64,000 nucleotides of DNA from NCBI RefSeq assembly GCF_009649845.1, contig NZ_WJIE01000001.1:915054-979053 (forward strand), in the 5' to 3' direction. A program made the position numbers and the translations under genes. Shown one piece after another: positions 7,747-24,206 of this stretch. Position 1 is the first letter of the stretch. Each line of letters starts with the position of its first letter. Below the pieces are notes generated by a model, which saw only the letters and a program-made list of their open reading frames with translations, was not told where the DNA came from and made no database searches. The DNA comes from Polyangium spumosum. GTDB taxonomy: Bacteria; Myxococcota_A; Polyangia; Polyangiales; Polyangiaceae.

Positions 7747-8714
7747 CCCAGGCCGTCGCCATCGAGGAGATCGCCGCCGCCAAAGAGCGGCTGGACGCGC
7801 TCCGCCGGGAGATCACGCGCGTCTACATCGGTCCCTCGCGCACCGTGGATCTCATGCTCACCGCGCTGCTCGCGCAGGGCCACGTGCTCCTCGAGGGCGT
7901 GCCCGGCGTCGCGAAGACGACGCTCGTGAAGGCGTACGCGTCGGCGCTCGGCGCCTCCGTGCGGCGCATCCAGTTCACGCCGGATCTCCTGCCCGCCGAC
8001 ATCACCGGCACGTACGTGCTCTCGCCGAAGGAGGGCACCTTCTCGCTCAGGCCGGGGCCCATCTTCGCGAACGTCGTGCTCGCCGACGAGATCAACCGCG
8101 CGCCCGCGAAGACGCAGTCGGCGCTGCTCGAGGCGATGCAGGAGCGGCAGGTGACGATCGAGGGCGACAGGTTCGAGCTGCCCGCGCCGTTCATGGTGCT
8201 CGCGACGCAGAACCCGATCGATCTCGAAGGGACGTACCCGCTGCCCGAGGCGCAGATCGATCGCTTCCTCGTGCGCGTCGCCATCGGCTACCCGAGCGCG
8301 AAGGACGAGGTCGCGATGCTCCGCGCGCACAACGCCGAGCCTCCGCGCGCCCGCTCGGTGCTCAGCGTGGACGAGCTGCTCTCACTGCAGAGCATGGCGC
8401 GGCGGATCCACGTGGAGGACGATCTCTACGAGTACTGCGTCGGCCTGACCACGTTCACACGCACGCACGCGCGCGTGCTGCTCGGCGCCTCGCCGCGCGC
8501 GACGCTCGGCCTCGTGCAGGCCGCGAAGAGCGCGGCCGTGATCGCGGGGCGCCCGTTCGTCACGCCGGACGACGTGCGCGGCGTGGCGACGTCGGTGCTC
8601 TCGCACCGACTCGTGCTCGTGCCCGAGGCCGAGGGGGACACGCGCGCGCGGGACGCGGTCATCGAGGACGCCGTGCAGCGCGTGGCCTACCGGCGCGCGG
8701 TGCGCCCGGTCTAG
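7743..8714 (+). CDS. MoxR-family AAA+ ATPase
   Basis: The 323-aa AAA+ ATPase has Walker A GVPGVAKT (residues 52-59), Walker B VVLADEINRA (D115-E116), and sensor-1 VLATQNPIDLEGTYPLPEAQ. MoxR ATPases act as chaperones that assemble or activate partners with von Willebrand or DUF58 domains. A TTG start overlaps the DUF4350 stop by four bases. The DUF58 gene follows after 2 bp. This trio is the usual core of such clusters; no transglutaminase-like partner is seen here. Confidence 0.93.
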   Translation: MTQAVAIEEIAAAKERLDALRREITRVYIGPSRTVDLMLTALLAQGHVLLEGVPGVAKTTLVKAYASALGASVRRIQFTPDLLPADITGTYVLSPKEGTFSLRPGPIFANVVLADEINRAPAKTQSALLEAMQERQVTIEGDRFELPAPFMVLATQNPIDLEGTYPLPEAQIDRFLVRVAIGYPSAKDEVAMLRAHNAEPPRARSVLSVDELLSLQSMARRIHVEDDLYEYCVGLTTFTRTHARVLLGASPRATLGLVQAAKSAAVIAGRPFVTPDDVRGVATSVLSHRLVLVPEAEGDTRARDAVIEDAVQRVAYRRAVRPV

Positions 8715-8716
8715 CG

Positions 8717-10369
8717 ATGCAGCTCTTCCCCACGCGCACGGCGGCGCACCTCAGCATCGCCGCGATCTCGGTCGCAGGCGTCGGCCTCATCGCGCGCGAG
8801 CCTGCCATCGTCGGGTGGGGAGGGGCGATGCTGCTCGCGATGGCGCTCGCCCGCGCCGTCACGCTCGTCTCGGTCTCGCGTATCCGCGCCGCCGGCTTCG
8901 AGATGCTCTGGAGCGGGCCGCGCCGCGTCGTGCGCACCGGCCGCGGCAGCACGATCGAGATCGAAGCCGAGGTGCGCAACCGCGACACCCTCGCCGCGCG
9001 TTACGTGCGCCTCCGACCCATCGCCTCGTCGCAGCTCCAGATCACGATCGAGCCCTCCGCGGGCGAGGTGATGGCCTCCGGGCGCCTCAAGGTGAAGGTC
9101 TGCGTGCACGCGCCTCGCGTGGGGCAACACGGCGTGCACGGGCTCGCGCTCGAGGTCCACGGCGCGCCCGGGCTCTTCGAGGTACCTCTCACCTTCGCCA
9201 ACCCCTTCGGCGTGGAGGTCCTCCCGCGCCCCTTCGCGGCGTGGCTCCCCTCCCCGCGCGGCGGACGGAGCAAGCTGCTCGCGTCGAGCGGGCGCCCCGG
9301 ACGCGCCCGCGGCGAGGGCAGCGATCTGCGCGAGCTGCGCGAGCATCGGCCGGGAGATCCGTTCCGCCGCATCGCGTGGAAGGCGAGCGCGCGGCGCGGG
9401 AACTTGCTCGTGCGTGACTTCGAGCGCGAGGAGCGTGACGTCGTGTGGGTCGTGCTCGACGCGTCGGTCGAGCTCTGGGCCGGCCCGCTCGGCCGCGCGC
9501 CCCTCGATCTCGCGATCGACGAGGCCGCGTCGATCTGCGCGCGGTACCTCTCGCGTGGGGATCGTGTCGGGCTCGCGGTCTACGCGTCGACCGTGCGCGC
9601 GTTTGTCCTGCCCGACCAGGGCCCCGCGCATGGGCAGAAGCTCGCGCACCTGCTCGTCACGGCGACGGGCACGCACGACGCCTCGCGCAGCGATCTCGAC
9701 GAGGCCGACGTGGCCGTCCGCGTCCTCGAGCACCTGCGTCCTCTCGACGCGCGAGGTCTCTCGGATCTGCGCCGCGGCGACCTCGATCGCCTCGCCTCGC
9801 GCGCCGACGCGGTTCGCCCTCGCGCGCCCTTCGCGCCGCCCGCGCCCGAGGGCCGGAGCCCGCGCGAGCGAACGCTCCGCCGTTACCTCGCGGCCTACGG
9901 CATCGAGTCGCCTGCACGCGCGGAGGCCGAGCGCCACGAGTCCGGCTTCACGCTCGCCGAGGTCCTCGCGCAGATCGTCAAGAGCAAACCCAAGCCGAGC
10001 GTCGTGCACGTCGTCGCGCCCGCGCCCTCCGAGATCGCGCAGGAAAAACCCGTCATGGACGCCCTGCGCCGCCTCTCGCGCCACTCGGCGTCCGTCACCT
10101 GGTCCATGCCGCAGTTCGATCCGGCCCTGCTTCCGCCGTGGGATCCGCCGACACGCGCGGATGGTTCGCCCTCGGAGGAGGTCGCCGACGGGTCGCGCCG
10201 GGCCGCCTGGGAGGAGGCCGCGGGGGTCGCCGCCGAGGCCGTGCTCGTTCGAACGCGCGTGGCCGTCCGCCGCAGCGAGACCGTCCTTCGCCGTCTCGGC
10301 GTGCGCGTCACCAAGATCCGCGCCACCACGACGAAGCGCCCCGACGTCGCGGACCCCAACGCGACCTGA
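8717..10369 (+). CDS. DUF58 domain-containing protein
   Basis: The ATG is 2 bp after the MoxR stop; 550 aa. Two hydrophobic segments occupy about residues 8-45. The DUF58 signature GSDLRELREHRPGDPFRRI with the following AWKASARRGNLLVRDFE is present, then a vWA-like fold (VVWVVLDASVELW, LAVYASTVRAFVLP). The C-terminal 180 residues are a long extension rich in Arg and Pro, with a VVHVVAPAPSEI strand. The likely role is as membrane-anchored client of the MoxR ATPase. A longer upstream frame runs through MoxR but is a shadow. Confidence 0.88.
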   Translation: MQLFPTRTAAHLSIAAISVAGVGLIAREPAIVGWGGAMLLAMALARAVTLVSVSRIRAAGFEMLWSGPRRVVRTGRGSTIEIEAEVRNRDTLAARYVRLRPIASSQLQITIEPSAGEVMASGRLKVKVCVHAPRVGQHGVHGLALEVHGAPGLFEVPLTFANPFGVEVLPRPFAAWLPSPRGGRSKLLASSGRPGRARGEGSDLRELREHRPGDPFRRIAWKASARRGNLLVRDFEREERDVVWVVLDASVELWAGPLGRAPLDLAIDEAASICARYLSRGDRVGLAVYASTVRAFVLPDQGPAHGQKLAHLLVTATGTHDASRSDLDEADVAVRVLEHLRPLDARGLSDLRRGDLDRLASRADAVRPRAPFAPPAPEGRSPRERTLRRYLAAYGIESPARAEAERHESGFTLAEVLAQIVKSKPKPSVVHVVAPAPSEIAQEKPVMDALRRLSRHSASVTWSMPQFDPALLPPWDPPTRADGSPSEEVADGSRRAAWEEAAGVAAEAVLVRTRVAVRRSETVLRRLGVRVTKIRATTTKRPDVADPNAT

Positions 10370-10438
10370 GCCCGCACGTCGCCCGTCCGCGCGACGGTTG
10401 GAACACCAACGAACGTCTACCGAGATCACGAGCCTGCC

Positions 10439-12795
<2,357 letters not shown>

Positions 12796-12797
12796 TC

Positions 12798-13352
12798 ATG
12801 GCCGACACCATCATGCTGGAGATCGTGACGCCCACGGGCGTCGCGCTGCGCAAGGAGGTCACGGACGTGACCGCGCCGAGCGTGGCGGGTGAGTTCGGCG
12901 TGATGCCGGGCCACCTGCCGCTGCTCGCGGCGCTGCGCACCGGCCTCGTCACGTACCACGAGGGTGGCAAGGAGCATCGCCTCGCCGTCGCCCACGGGTT
13001 CGTCGAGGTCGTGGGCGACAAGGCCCTTCTCCTCACGGAGAAGTACGTCAACAAGGACGACGTCGACGTCGTCCGGGTTCGCCTGCGCCTGAAGGAGGTC
13101 GACGCGGAGCTCGACCACTGGCAAGGCGACCTCACGGATCCGTTGCGTCGTACGCTCATCGAAGAGGAGCAGTGGCTCGCCACGCAGCTCGAGCTCATCG
13201 GTGATCCGCCGCTGCCGCTCGTGCGTGAGGACACGCGCTTCATCGCGGAGCACGCCGAAGCGCCGCCCGTCGAGGAGATGGTCGAGGGGCAGACCCCCGA
13301 CGAGAGCCTGACGGATCACAAGAAGCCCGGTTCGGCCTTCCCCGAGGCCTGA
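12798..13352 (+). CDS. atpC: F1F0 ATP synthase subunit epsilon with extended C-terminus
   Basis: The start is 2 bp after atpD. The N-terminal beta-sandwich of epsilon is clear: MLEIVTPTGVALRKEV, GEFGVMPGHLPLLAALRTG, and GFVEVVGDKALLLTE. Total length is 184 aa, whereas epsilon is normally 130-140. The C-terminal part does not look like the usual two-helix hairpin; it holds DPLRRTLIEEEQWLATQLEL and then an acidic, Pro-containing tail. Epsilon couples the rotor and can inhibit ATP hydrolysis; the tail may alter that inhibition. Confidence 0.92.
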   Translation: MADTIMLEIVTPTGVALRKEVTDVTAPSVAGEFGVMPGHLPLLAALRTGLVTYHEGGKEHRLAVAHGFVEVVGDKALLLTEKYVNKDDVDVVRVRLRLKEVDAELDHWQGDLTDPLRRTLIEEEQWLATQLELIGDPPLPLVREDTRFIAEHAEAPPVEEMVEGQTPDESLTDHKKPGSAFPEA

Positions 13353-13371
13353 AGAAGCGTCCCATCGCGAC

Positions 13372-13391
13372 GCATCACGTTTGCATCACGT
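13372..13391. repeat. Short direct repeat upstream of dnaG
   Basis: GCATCACGT occurs twice (13372-13380 and 13383-13391), separated by TT, so the units are one helical turn apart (11 bp). It lies in the 118-bp gap between atpC and dnaG. It could be a tandem operator, but no regulator is known. Confidence 0.4.
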
Positions 13392-13470
13392 GTACGGACG
13401 CGCCGGTTCGTTCTCCGAGACATAGGCTCGGGACGATCGGCGCGTTCGTCGTATCCTGATGCCGTAGACG

Positions 13471-15396
13471 ATGATTCACGCCGACACGATCGCGCGGGTC
13501 AAGGAGCGCACGGATCTCGTGTCGCTCGTCGGCGAGACCGTCCGTCTCACGCGACGCGGACGGTCGTTCGTCGGGCTTTGCCCCTTCCACAAGGAAAAAT
13601 CGCCGAGCTTCCACGTCAACCCGGAGCGCGGCATCTTCCACTGCTTCGGCTGCAAGGAGAGCGGCACGGCCATCGACTTCATCATGAAGGTCGAGGGCAT
13701 GAACTTCGCCGAGGCGGTGCGCGCCCTCGCCGAGCGGAGCGGCGTGGAGATCGTCGAGACCGCGACGGAGGCCGAGCGGCGCGAGGCGAACGCAGCGCGT
13801 CGCGCGCGGGACGATCTCTACGCCGTCAGCCACCTCGCGGCGACGTTCTTCGAGCAGAGCATGCGCGGCCCGAGCGCCCATCCGCTCGCGCACCACGCCC
13901 TCGCCGAGCTCGCGCGGCGCGGCCTCGACACGGGCGAGGCGACGGGCCCCATGGCCGACGCGCTGCAAGCGTTTCGCGTGGGATACGCCCCGCCTGGCTG
14001 GGACGGCCTCGTGAACTTCCTCAAGCGGCAGGGCGTCTCGCCGGTCGTCGCCGAGAAGGTCGGCTTGCTCGTCGCGCGTGGCACGGGGACGGGGTTTTAC
14101 GATCGGTTCCGGCACCGGCTCATGTTCGCCGTGACCGACGTGCAGGGCCGCGTCATCGCCTTCAGCGGCCGGAGCCTGCCCGAGCCCACGCCCGACGAGC
14201 TGCGGCGCTTGTCCCTCCAACCCTCGACGTCGGGCGAGTCGCCGGCGAAGTACATGAACAGCCCCGAGTCGCCGATCTACACGAAGGGCGAGCACCTCTT
14301 CGGGCTGCACCAGGCGCGGCACGCGATCCGGCAAGAGGGCCAGGCGATCCTCGTCGAAGGCAATTTTGATGTCCTCAGCTTGCACGCGCGGGGCGTCTGC
14401 AACGTCGTCGCGCCGCTCGGCACCGCGTTCACGACGAACCAGGCGCGGCTCCTCAAGCGCTTCGCGCCGAAGGTCGTCTTCTTGTTCGACGGCGACGCGG
14501 CCGGCCGCAAGGCGACGTTCGCGGGTCGCGTGCCCTGCAACGAAGGCGAGCTCGACGCGCTCGCGGCGACGCTGCCGGTGAAGGTCGATCCCGATGACTT
14601 CGTGAGGACGAAGGGGCCCGACGCGCTGAAGAACCTCGTGAAGGCGTCGAAGGACCTCTACCAGCACCTCATCGACGACGACATCGACCGGTTCAACGAC
14701 GCCACCCCGGACGGCACGAACGCCCTCGTCGGTCGCGTCGCGACGCTCATCGCCGAGCTCAAAGATCCGCTCAAGCGCGGCATTTTGAAGAGCCACGCGA
14801 TGCGCCGCATCCACGCGAAGCTCATCGTCCATGGCGTGGCGCTCGCCGATCCGCAGCAGCTCGAGCGGCGCCTCGCAGCGCCAACACGTTACGACAGCTC
14901 GTCGCAGCCCGAAGCTCAGAGCTTGGCCGAGAGCACGGAGCCTCATTACAGAGCACGCTCACGGTCCCAGGCGCACGAGATGCAAGGGCACATCCTGGGC
15001 GCGCTGCTCGACCACCCCGGTCTTCTTGAGGATCCAGAGGTGATGGAAGCGCTTGACGTGCTCGATGGTGATCTCGCGCTCGCCGCTGGCGCGGTGCGTC
15101 AGTACTTCGGGACGGAAACGCAACTTATTCCCGACGAATTTCTTGCGCAGATCCCGGCGTCGATCCAAGCATTCGCGGCTGGACGGCTCGCATCGCCCGT
15201 CTTCGAGACGGCCGATGTGGCGAGGGCAACGCTCTTAAAGAACGCAGGGAAGTTGAGAAGCTTGAGCTTGTCACGCGAGAAAGCCGCGACGGTGGACGAG
15301 CTCCAACGAGTCGCGCCGCTGGGGGATGTGGAGCGCGAAGTGGCGCTGCTTCGCGAGGCGGAGCGCAAGGCGAAGGCCAAGTTGGGGCTCGGCTGA
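13471..15396 (+). CDS. dnaG: DNA primase DnaG
   Basis: The 641-aa primase synthesises RNA primers for replication. The CHC2 zinc ribbon is at C37, H40, C58, C61 (CPFHKEKSPSFHV then IFHCFGC). The catalytic core has the TOPRIM motifs ILVEGNFDVLSL (about residues 292-303) and FLFDGDAAGRKA (about 338-349). The C-terminal DnaB-interaction region is divergent, and the last 150 residues have less biased codon use than the core. A TATCCT box lies 13 nt before the ATG. dnaG is followed by rpoD, as in the macromolecular synthesis operon, but rpsU is absent. Confidence 0.96.
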   Translation: MIHADTIARVKERTDLVSLVGETVRLTRRGRSFVGLCPFHKEKSPSFHVNPERGIFHCFGCKESGTAIDFIMKVEGMNFAEAVRALAERSGVEIVETATEAERREANAARRARDDLYAVSHLAATFFEQSMRGPSAHPLAHHALAELARRGLDTGEATGPMADALQAFRVGYAPPGWDGLVNFLKRQGVSPVVAEKVGLLVARGTGTGFYDRFRHRLMFAVTDVQGRVIAFSGRSLPEPTPDELRRLSLQPSTSGESPAKYMNSPESPIYTKGEHLFGLHQARHAIRQEGQAILVEGNFDVLSLHARGVCNVVAPLGTAFTTNQARLLKRFAPKVVFLFDGDAAGRKATFAGRVPCNEGELDALAATLPVKVDPDDFVRTKGPDALKNLVKASKDLYQHLIDDDIDRFNDATPDGTNALVGRVATLIAELKDPLKRGILKSHAMRRIHAKLIVHGVALADPQQLERRLAAPTRYDSSSQPEAQSLAESTEPHYRARSRSQAHEMQGHILGALLDHPGLLEDPEVMEALDVLDGDLALAAGAVRQYFGTETQLIPDEFLAQIPASIQAFAAGRLASPVFETADVARATLLKNAGKLRSLSLSREKAATVDELQRVAPLGDVEREVALLREAERKAKAKLGLG

Positions 15397-15513
15397 CGCG
15401 GTTTGTCGAACCGTGCGCCATCGAGCATGGCTGCGCGGGCGTGAATCACGGATTTGTTCTCGGTTGGTTCCTTGAAGCACGTGGCCCGACGTGGGCCCGG
15501 TGGAGCGAATGGG

Positions 15514-17400
<1,887 letters not shown>

Positions 17401-17402
17401 GC

Positions 17403-17432
17403 TTGTCCGGTCCGCGCCGCAGCGCGTAGACT
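17403..17432 (+). promoter_or_regulatory. Predicted promoter giving a leaderless lipoprotein mRNA
   Basis: TTGTCC (17403-17408), 18-nt spacer, TAGACT (17427-17432). Only 6 nt separate the -10 box from the ATG at 17439, so transcription should begin at or next to the start codon. The -35 begins 3 bp after the rpoD stop. Confidence 0.55.
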
Positions 17433-17438
17433 GCCAGC

Positions 17439-17810
17439 ATGAACACGAGGGGTGCTCCGAAGCGATCGTTCGCAGGGGGAGCGCCCCTCGTTCTCTTTGT
17501 GCTGGCGGGCCTTGTTGGCCTCGCGGCGGGCTGCGCGCGTGACGTGACCGAGGACGACTGCAAGGCCGTGGGCGCGCACCTGCACGAGCTCTGGACCGCA
17601 GAAGCCAAGTTCCCCGAGGCGGCGAGCCCGTCGGCGGAGAAGGCCGTCGCCGTCGTGAAGAGCGAGGGGCAGAAGCTCGAGGAGTCGTTCCTCGCCGACT
17701 GCAAGCGTGACCTCGTCGGCAAGCCACGCGCGTCAGGCGAGTTCTCGTGCCTCAGACACGCAAAGACGCTCGCGGACGTGCGCACCTGCGCGACGATCCC
17801 GGCGCACTAG
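17439..17810 (+). CDS. Hypothetical lipoprotein (123 aa)
   Basis: A short basic N-terminus, hydrophobic stretch and a lipobox (LAAGC, Cys near residue 32) mark a lipoprotein. The mature part of about 90 residues is helical and holds three further Cys ([22 protein letters not shown] and VRTCATI), which could form disulfides. No known family recognised. It converges with the rhomboid-like gene, whose stop overlaps its own by four bases. Confidence 0.7.
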   Translation: MNTRGAPKRSFAGGAPLVLFVLAGLVGLAAGCARDVTEDDCKAVGAHLHELWTAEAKFPEAASPSAEKAVAVVKSEGQKLEESFLADCKRDLVGKPRASGEFSCLRHAKTLADVRTCATIPAH

Positions 17811-18610
17811 TTCAAGTAACGCTTGTCCTTCGGCGGCGTCTTCGAGCCACCCTCGATCACGCGCAGCGGAGGCCCCGACGCGCGGCGCGCGCGCGCCGCC
17901 GCAGCCGACGCCGCAGCCTCGGCGCGCAGCGAGGCCGTCTGCGCCTGGATCTGCCGCAGGCGAAGCTTCAGGTACAGGCGCCGGAGCGGCGAACGATCCC
18001 CGAAGAGCCAGCCGGCCAGCATGCCGCCGAACGGCGTCACGAGCCCCTCGGGCGTGTGCTGGTTCAGCGCGATCACGTTCAGCACGGAGAGCACGAAGAT
18101 GATCGCGACCATCGTGTATGCCGACACCGGCAGCACGAAGAACATCCGCACCTGCGAGTCGCGGTTCTGCAGCGCCCACGCGACGGCGACGGCCTCGATC
18201 ATGCCGAGCCCGCCGAACCACACGGCCGCGTTCAGCTTCGGGATGAGCGCGCCCACGGCGACCTGCGTGGCGAAAGCAAAGGCACCCGCGCCGAACAGGA
18301 AGATCAGCATCCGCCGCGCGCCCCAGCGCGACTCGAGCGTGGGCGCGAGGAAGTAGAGGCCGAGCAACGTCATCAGGAAGTGCCCGGGCCTCGACGTGTC
18401 GTGGAAGAGCGGCGCCGTGAAGAGGCGCCAGATCTGGCCACGGAGCACGCCCGAGGTCGTGCCAGCCATGAACTGGGCGACGCTCGCGCCGACCTCCACC
18501 CAGTTGATGCTCAGCGCGAGGCCGACCCACAGGACGGTGATCGCGATCATCATCCCGCTGATGGCCTTGCCAGGCCGAGGCAGGACGAACGGGAGGGGGC
18601 TAGGGCGCAT
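17807..18610 (-). CDS. Rhomboid-fold membrane protein, catalytically degenerate
   Basis: 267 aa with about six hydrophobic helices and a basic C-terminal tail. The pattern is rhomboid-like: WRLFTAPLFHD (loop 1, WR motif), GHFLMTLLGLYFLAPTLE in place of the HxxxN region, then two signature motifs in altered form. The Ser motif GxSG reads GGLG (Leu at about 135), and the His motif AHxxG reads TPFGG (Pro at about 193). Both members of the Ser-His dyad are missing, so it should be a pseudoprotease. The ATG at 18610 is chosen because a TAGCTC box sits 8 nt before it; an in-frame TTG at 18628 is the alternative. Confidence 0.7.
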   Translation of the reverse strand: MRPSPLPFVLPRPGKAISGMMIAITVLWVGLALSINWVEVGASVAQFMAGTTSGVLRGQIWRLFTAPLFHDTSRPGHFLMTLLGLYFLAPTLESRWGARRMLIFLFGAGAFAFATQVAVGALIPKLNAAVWFGGLGMIEAVAVAWALQNRDSQVRMFFVLPVSAYTMVAIIFVLSVLNVIALNQHTPEGLVTPFGGMLAGWLFGDRSPLRRLYLKLRLRQIQAQTASLRAEAAASAAAARARRASGPPLRVIEGGSKTPPKDKRYLN

Positions 18611-18703
18611 CGTCCATGGAGCTACCAACAGGAACGCGGACGAGCAACCGAAGGGCGCGGGAAAGGCGCGTTGCGGCCGTCCGGAGCGGGGGGAAGGTCC
18701 GCT

Positions 18704-18720
18704 CGCGGCGGAGCGCCGCG
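18704..18720 (-). terminator. Hairpin after bamA
   Basis: CGCGGCG-N3-CGCCGCG, a perfect 7-bp stem, starting 5 nt after the bamA stop on the minus strand. No T-tract follows, so if it ends transcription it may depend on Rho or act as an mRNA-stabilising end. Confidence 0.4.
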
Positions 18721-18725
18721 TCCGA

Positions 18726-21365
<2,640 letters not shown>

Positions 21366-21662
21366 CCAGAGGATCCGGAGTCGGCTCGGCAGGCGGCGGG
21401 GAGGAACGGGCGTCGTGTACAAGTGGCGGCTCCCCGTACCCCAGCGGGCCAGAGGTCTCAAGGTGGGAGCCGTTGGTTTTCCAGTTCCATGTCCGGACGG
21501 CAAGGCGCCCGGGACGCGATCGTCCGTCGGAGGGCCGCCCGACCGACGGGGCAGAGGCGCGGATTCGCCGGTAGAATCCCCTCGGAAGAACGCTTTTCAC
21601 GGCCGGCGGGCCCGGAGCCGTCCCTGCGCGCCGTGGCTTGACCGATCGGCGCTCCGTGGGTA

Positions 21663-24203
21663 ATGGCATCCCTGCCTGCGGCCACTGAACGCGGGTACAC
21701 CGTCGATCCCTGGGGGGACGCGCGCTCGCCGTGGCGGCGGCGCGTGGCCTCCCCACCCCTGGAGATAACGCCCGTGCCCCCTGCCCAGCAGGTCCCGTTT
21801 CCCCTCGATGGTGAGGGTGGTCAGAAGAGGCCTCGGCGCGCCCCCAAGACACCGGGCGGCAGTGAGCCGCCGCCGCCGCCGCCGGTGCCCGACACGTCGC
21901 TCGCGGAAGAGGCGCAACGCAAGTACCTCAACTACGCGCTGAGCGTCATCACGTCCCGCGCCCTGCCCGACGTGCGCGACGGCCTGAAGCCGGTGCAGCG
22001 CCGCATCCTCTATGCGATGCAGCACGACCTGCACCTCGCCCCCGACGGGCGCTTCCGCAAGAGCGCGGCCGTGGTCGGTGACGTGATGGGTAAGTACCAC
22101 CCGCACGGTGACGTCGCGATCTACGACGCGATGGTCCGGCTCGCGCAGGACTTCGTGATGCGCGCGCCGCTCGTCGCGGGTCACGGCAACTTCGGCTCGA
22201 TCGACGGCGATGCGCCCGCGGCGATGCGTTACACCGAGGCGAAGCTCCGGCCGCTCGCGATGGAGCTGCTCGGCGAGCTCGGCAAGCGCACGGTGGAGTG
22301 GCGGCCGAACTACGACGGCACGCGCAGCGAGCCCGTCATCTTGCCGGCGCGTTTCCCGAACCTGCTCGTGAACGGCTCGCAGGGCATCGCGGTCGGCATG
22401 GCCACGAGCATCCCGCCGCACAACCTCATGGAGGTGCTCGACGCCTGCATCGAGCTCTCGAACCAGCGGGACCTGCCGGTGAGCCGGCTCTTGAAGAAGA
22501 TCAAGGGCCCGGACTTCCCGACCGGCGGGCAGCTCCACGCGACGAAGGAGGAGCTCGAGGCCGTCTACACGACGGGCCAGGGCTCGCTGAAGCTGCGCGG
22601 CGAGTGGAAGCAGGAGGAGGACGACTCGAAGCGCGGCCCCTCGTTCATCGTGATCACGTCGATCCCGTACGGCGTCGAGCGCAAGGCGATCGTCGAGAAG
22701 ATCGCCGAGGTGATCATCTCGAAGAAGTTGCCGCCGCTGCTCGACGTGCGTGACGAGTCGACGGACATCGTGCGCATCGTGCTGGAGACGAAGCGCGGGA
22801 CGGATCCGCAGCTCGTGATGGCGTACCTCTACAAGCACACGCCGCTCGCGGTGCACGTGCCGGTGAACCTCACCTGCCTCGTGCCCACGGACAACCCCGA
22901 CGTCGCCGCGCCGAAGCGCCTCGGGCTCGACGAGATCCTGAACCAGTTCCTGACGTTCCGGTACTCGACCGTGACGCGGCGGCTCGAGTTCGACCTCGGC
23001 GAGCTCAAGGCGCGCATCCACGTCCTCGAGGGCCTGGAGATCGTCTTCGACGCGCTCGACGAGGTGATCGCGATCATCCGCAAGAGCGAAGGCAAGGCGG
23101 ACGCCGCGGCGAAGCTGATCAAGCGCTTCAACCTCTCGGACGAGCAGACGGACGCGATCCTGGAGCTGCGCCTCTACCGGCTGGCGCGGCTGGAGATCCA
23201 GGTCGTGCGCAAGGAGCTCGGGGACAAACGCAAGGAGGCGGGGCGCCTCGAAGGCGTGCTGAAGAGCGACACGAAGCGCTGGGACATCGTGCGCGACGAG
23301 CTCGCGCAGATGAAGGAAAAGTACGGCGATCGCCGCCGCACGAAGGTCATGGGCGCGGTCGACGAGCCGGAGTTCCAGGCCGAAGACTTCATCGTCGCGG
23401 AGGACGCGAACGTCGTCCTGAGCTCCCAGGGCTGGGTGAAGCGCGTCCGGGAGCTCAAGGATCCGTCGGCGACGCGCCTGCGCGAGGGCGACGGCGTGCT
23501 CGCGGCCGTGGCCGGCTCGACGCGCTCGTCCGTCGCGTTCTTCTCGAACCTCGGCGCCTGCTACGTCTGCCGCATCCACGACATCCCGCCCTCGACGGGT
23601 TACGGCGATCCGGTCCAGAAGCTCTTCAAGATGGCGGACGGCGAGCGGATGGTGGCGATGATGTCGCTCGATCCGCGCGCCCTCGGCGAGGAGCTCCGCG
23701 CCCCGACGGAGGGGGCCGTCGAGCCCGAGCCGCCCTTCGCGCTCGCGCTCACCCGCGGCGGCCTCGGCTTCCGCTTCTCGCTCCGGCAGCACCGCGAGCC
23801 GAGCACACGCGCGGGCCGCAAGTTCGCGAAGCTCGGCGAGAACGACGAGGTGCTCGCGGTCCTCTTGCCGCCCTCGCACGGTTTCGTCGCGCTCGTCGCG
23901 ACGAACGGCTTCGCGCTCGGCGTGCCCGTCGACGAGATCGGCGTCCTCTCCGGCGCGGGCAAGGGCTCGACCGTGATGAAGCTCGACGAGGGCGAGCGCG
24001 TGGTGGGCGCGTCGCTCGACGAGCACGTCGAGGTCGAGAGCGAGAAGGGGAAGATCCTCCGTGACAGCGTGGAGAAGATGCGCGGCGCGCGCGGCGAGTT
24101 CGGCCGCCAGTGTTTCCCCGCGAAGAAGGACCGCATCGTCCGCGTCGTCCCGCCCCCCGTCGCCACGCCGGTCCTCGGCAAGTCGACCGAAGAGGAGAGC
24201 TGA
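21663..24203 (+). CDS. parC: DNA topoisomerase IV subunit A (ParC-like)
   Basis: 846 aa type IIA topoisomerase A subunit. The breakage domain has [37 protein letters not shown] and the catalytic Tyr in [11 protein letters not shown]. The C-terminal domain is a beta-pinwheel. The canonical GyrA box QRRGGKG is not seen, and its partner is ParE-like, so I call it ParC rather than GyrA. The N-terminus carries about 75 extra residues rich in Pro, ending [20 protein letters not shown]; a later non-ATG start (e.g. GTG around residue 38) is possible. It is divergent from bamA across a 297-bp gap with no gene. Confidence 0.9.
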   Translation: MASLPAATERGYTVDPWGDARSPWRRRVASPPLEITPVPPAQQVPFPLDGEGGQKRPRRAPKTPGGSEPPPPPPVPDTSLAEEAQRKYLNYALSVITSRALPDVRDGLKPVQRRILYAMQHDLHLAPDGRFRKSAAVVGDVMGKYHPHGDVAIYDAMVRLAQDFVMRAPLVAGHGNFGSIDGDAPAAMRYTEAKLRPLAMELLGELGKRTVEWRPNYDGTRSEPVILPARFPNLLVNGSQGIAVGMATSIPPHNLMEVLDACIELSNQRDLPVSRLLKKIKGPDFPTGGQLHATKEELEAVYTTGQGSLKLRGEWKQEEDDSKRGPSFIVITSIPYGVERKAIVEKIAEVIISKKLPPLLDVRDESTDIVRIVLETKRGTDPQLVMAYLYKHTPLAVHVPVNLTCLVPTDNPDVAAPKRLGLDEILNQFLTFRYSTVTRRLEFDLGELKARIHVLEGLEIVFDALDEVIAIIRKSEGKADAAAKLIKRFNLSDEQTDAILELRLYRLARLEIQVVRKELGDKRKEAGRLEGVLKSDTKRWDIVRDELAQMKEKYGDRRRTKVMGAVDEPEFQAEDFIVAEDANVVLSSQGWVKRVRELKDPSATRLREGDGVLAAVAGSTRSSVAFFSNLGACYVCRIHDIPPSTGYGDPVQKLFKMADGERMVAMMSLDPRALGEELRAPTEGAVEPEPPFALALTRGGLGFRFSLRQHREPSTRAGRKFAKLGENDEVLAVLLPPSHGFVALVATNGFALGVPVDEIGVLSGAGKGSTVMKLDEGERVVGASLDEHVEVESEKGKILRDSVEKMRGARGEFGRQCFPAKKDRIVRVVPPPVATPVLGKSTEEES

Positions 24204-24206
24204 GCC

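Noticed and set aside
15454-15513. Upstream TTG start for rpoD adding 20 residues
   Set aside because: No ribosome-binding site, and the added residues do not resemble a sigma factor N-terminus; the ATG at 15514 is preferred.
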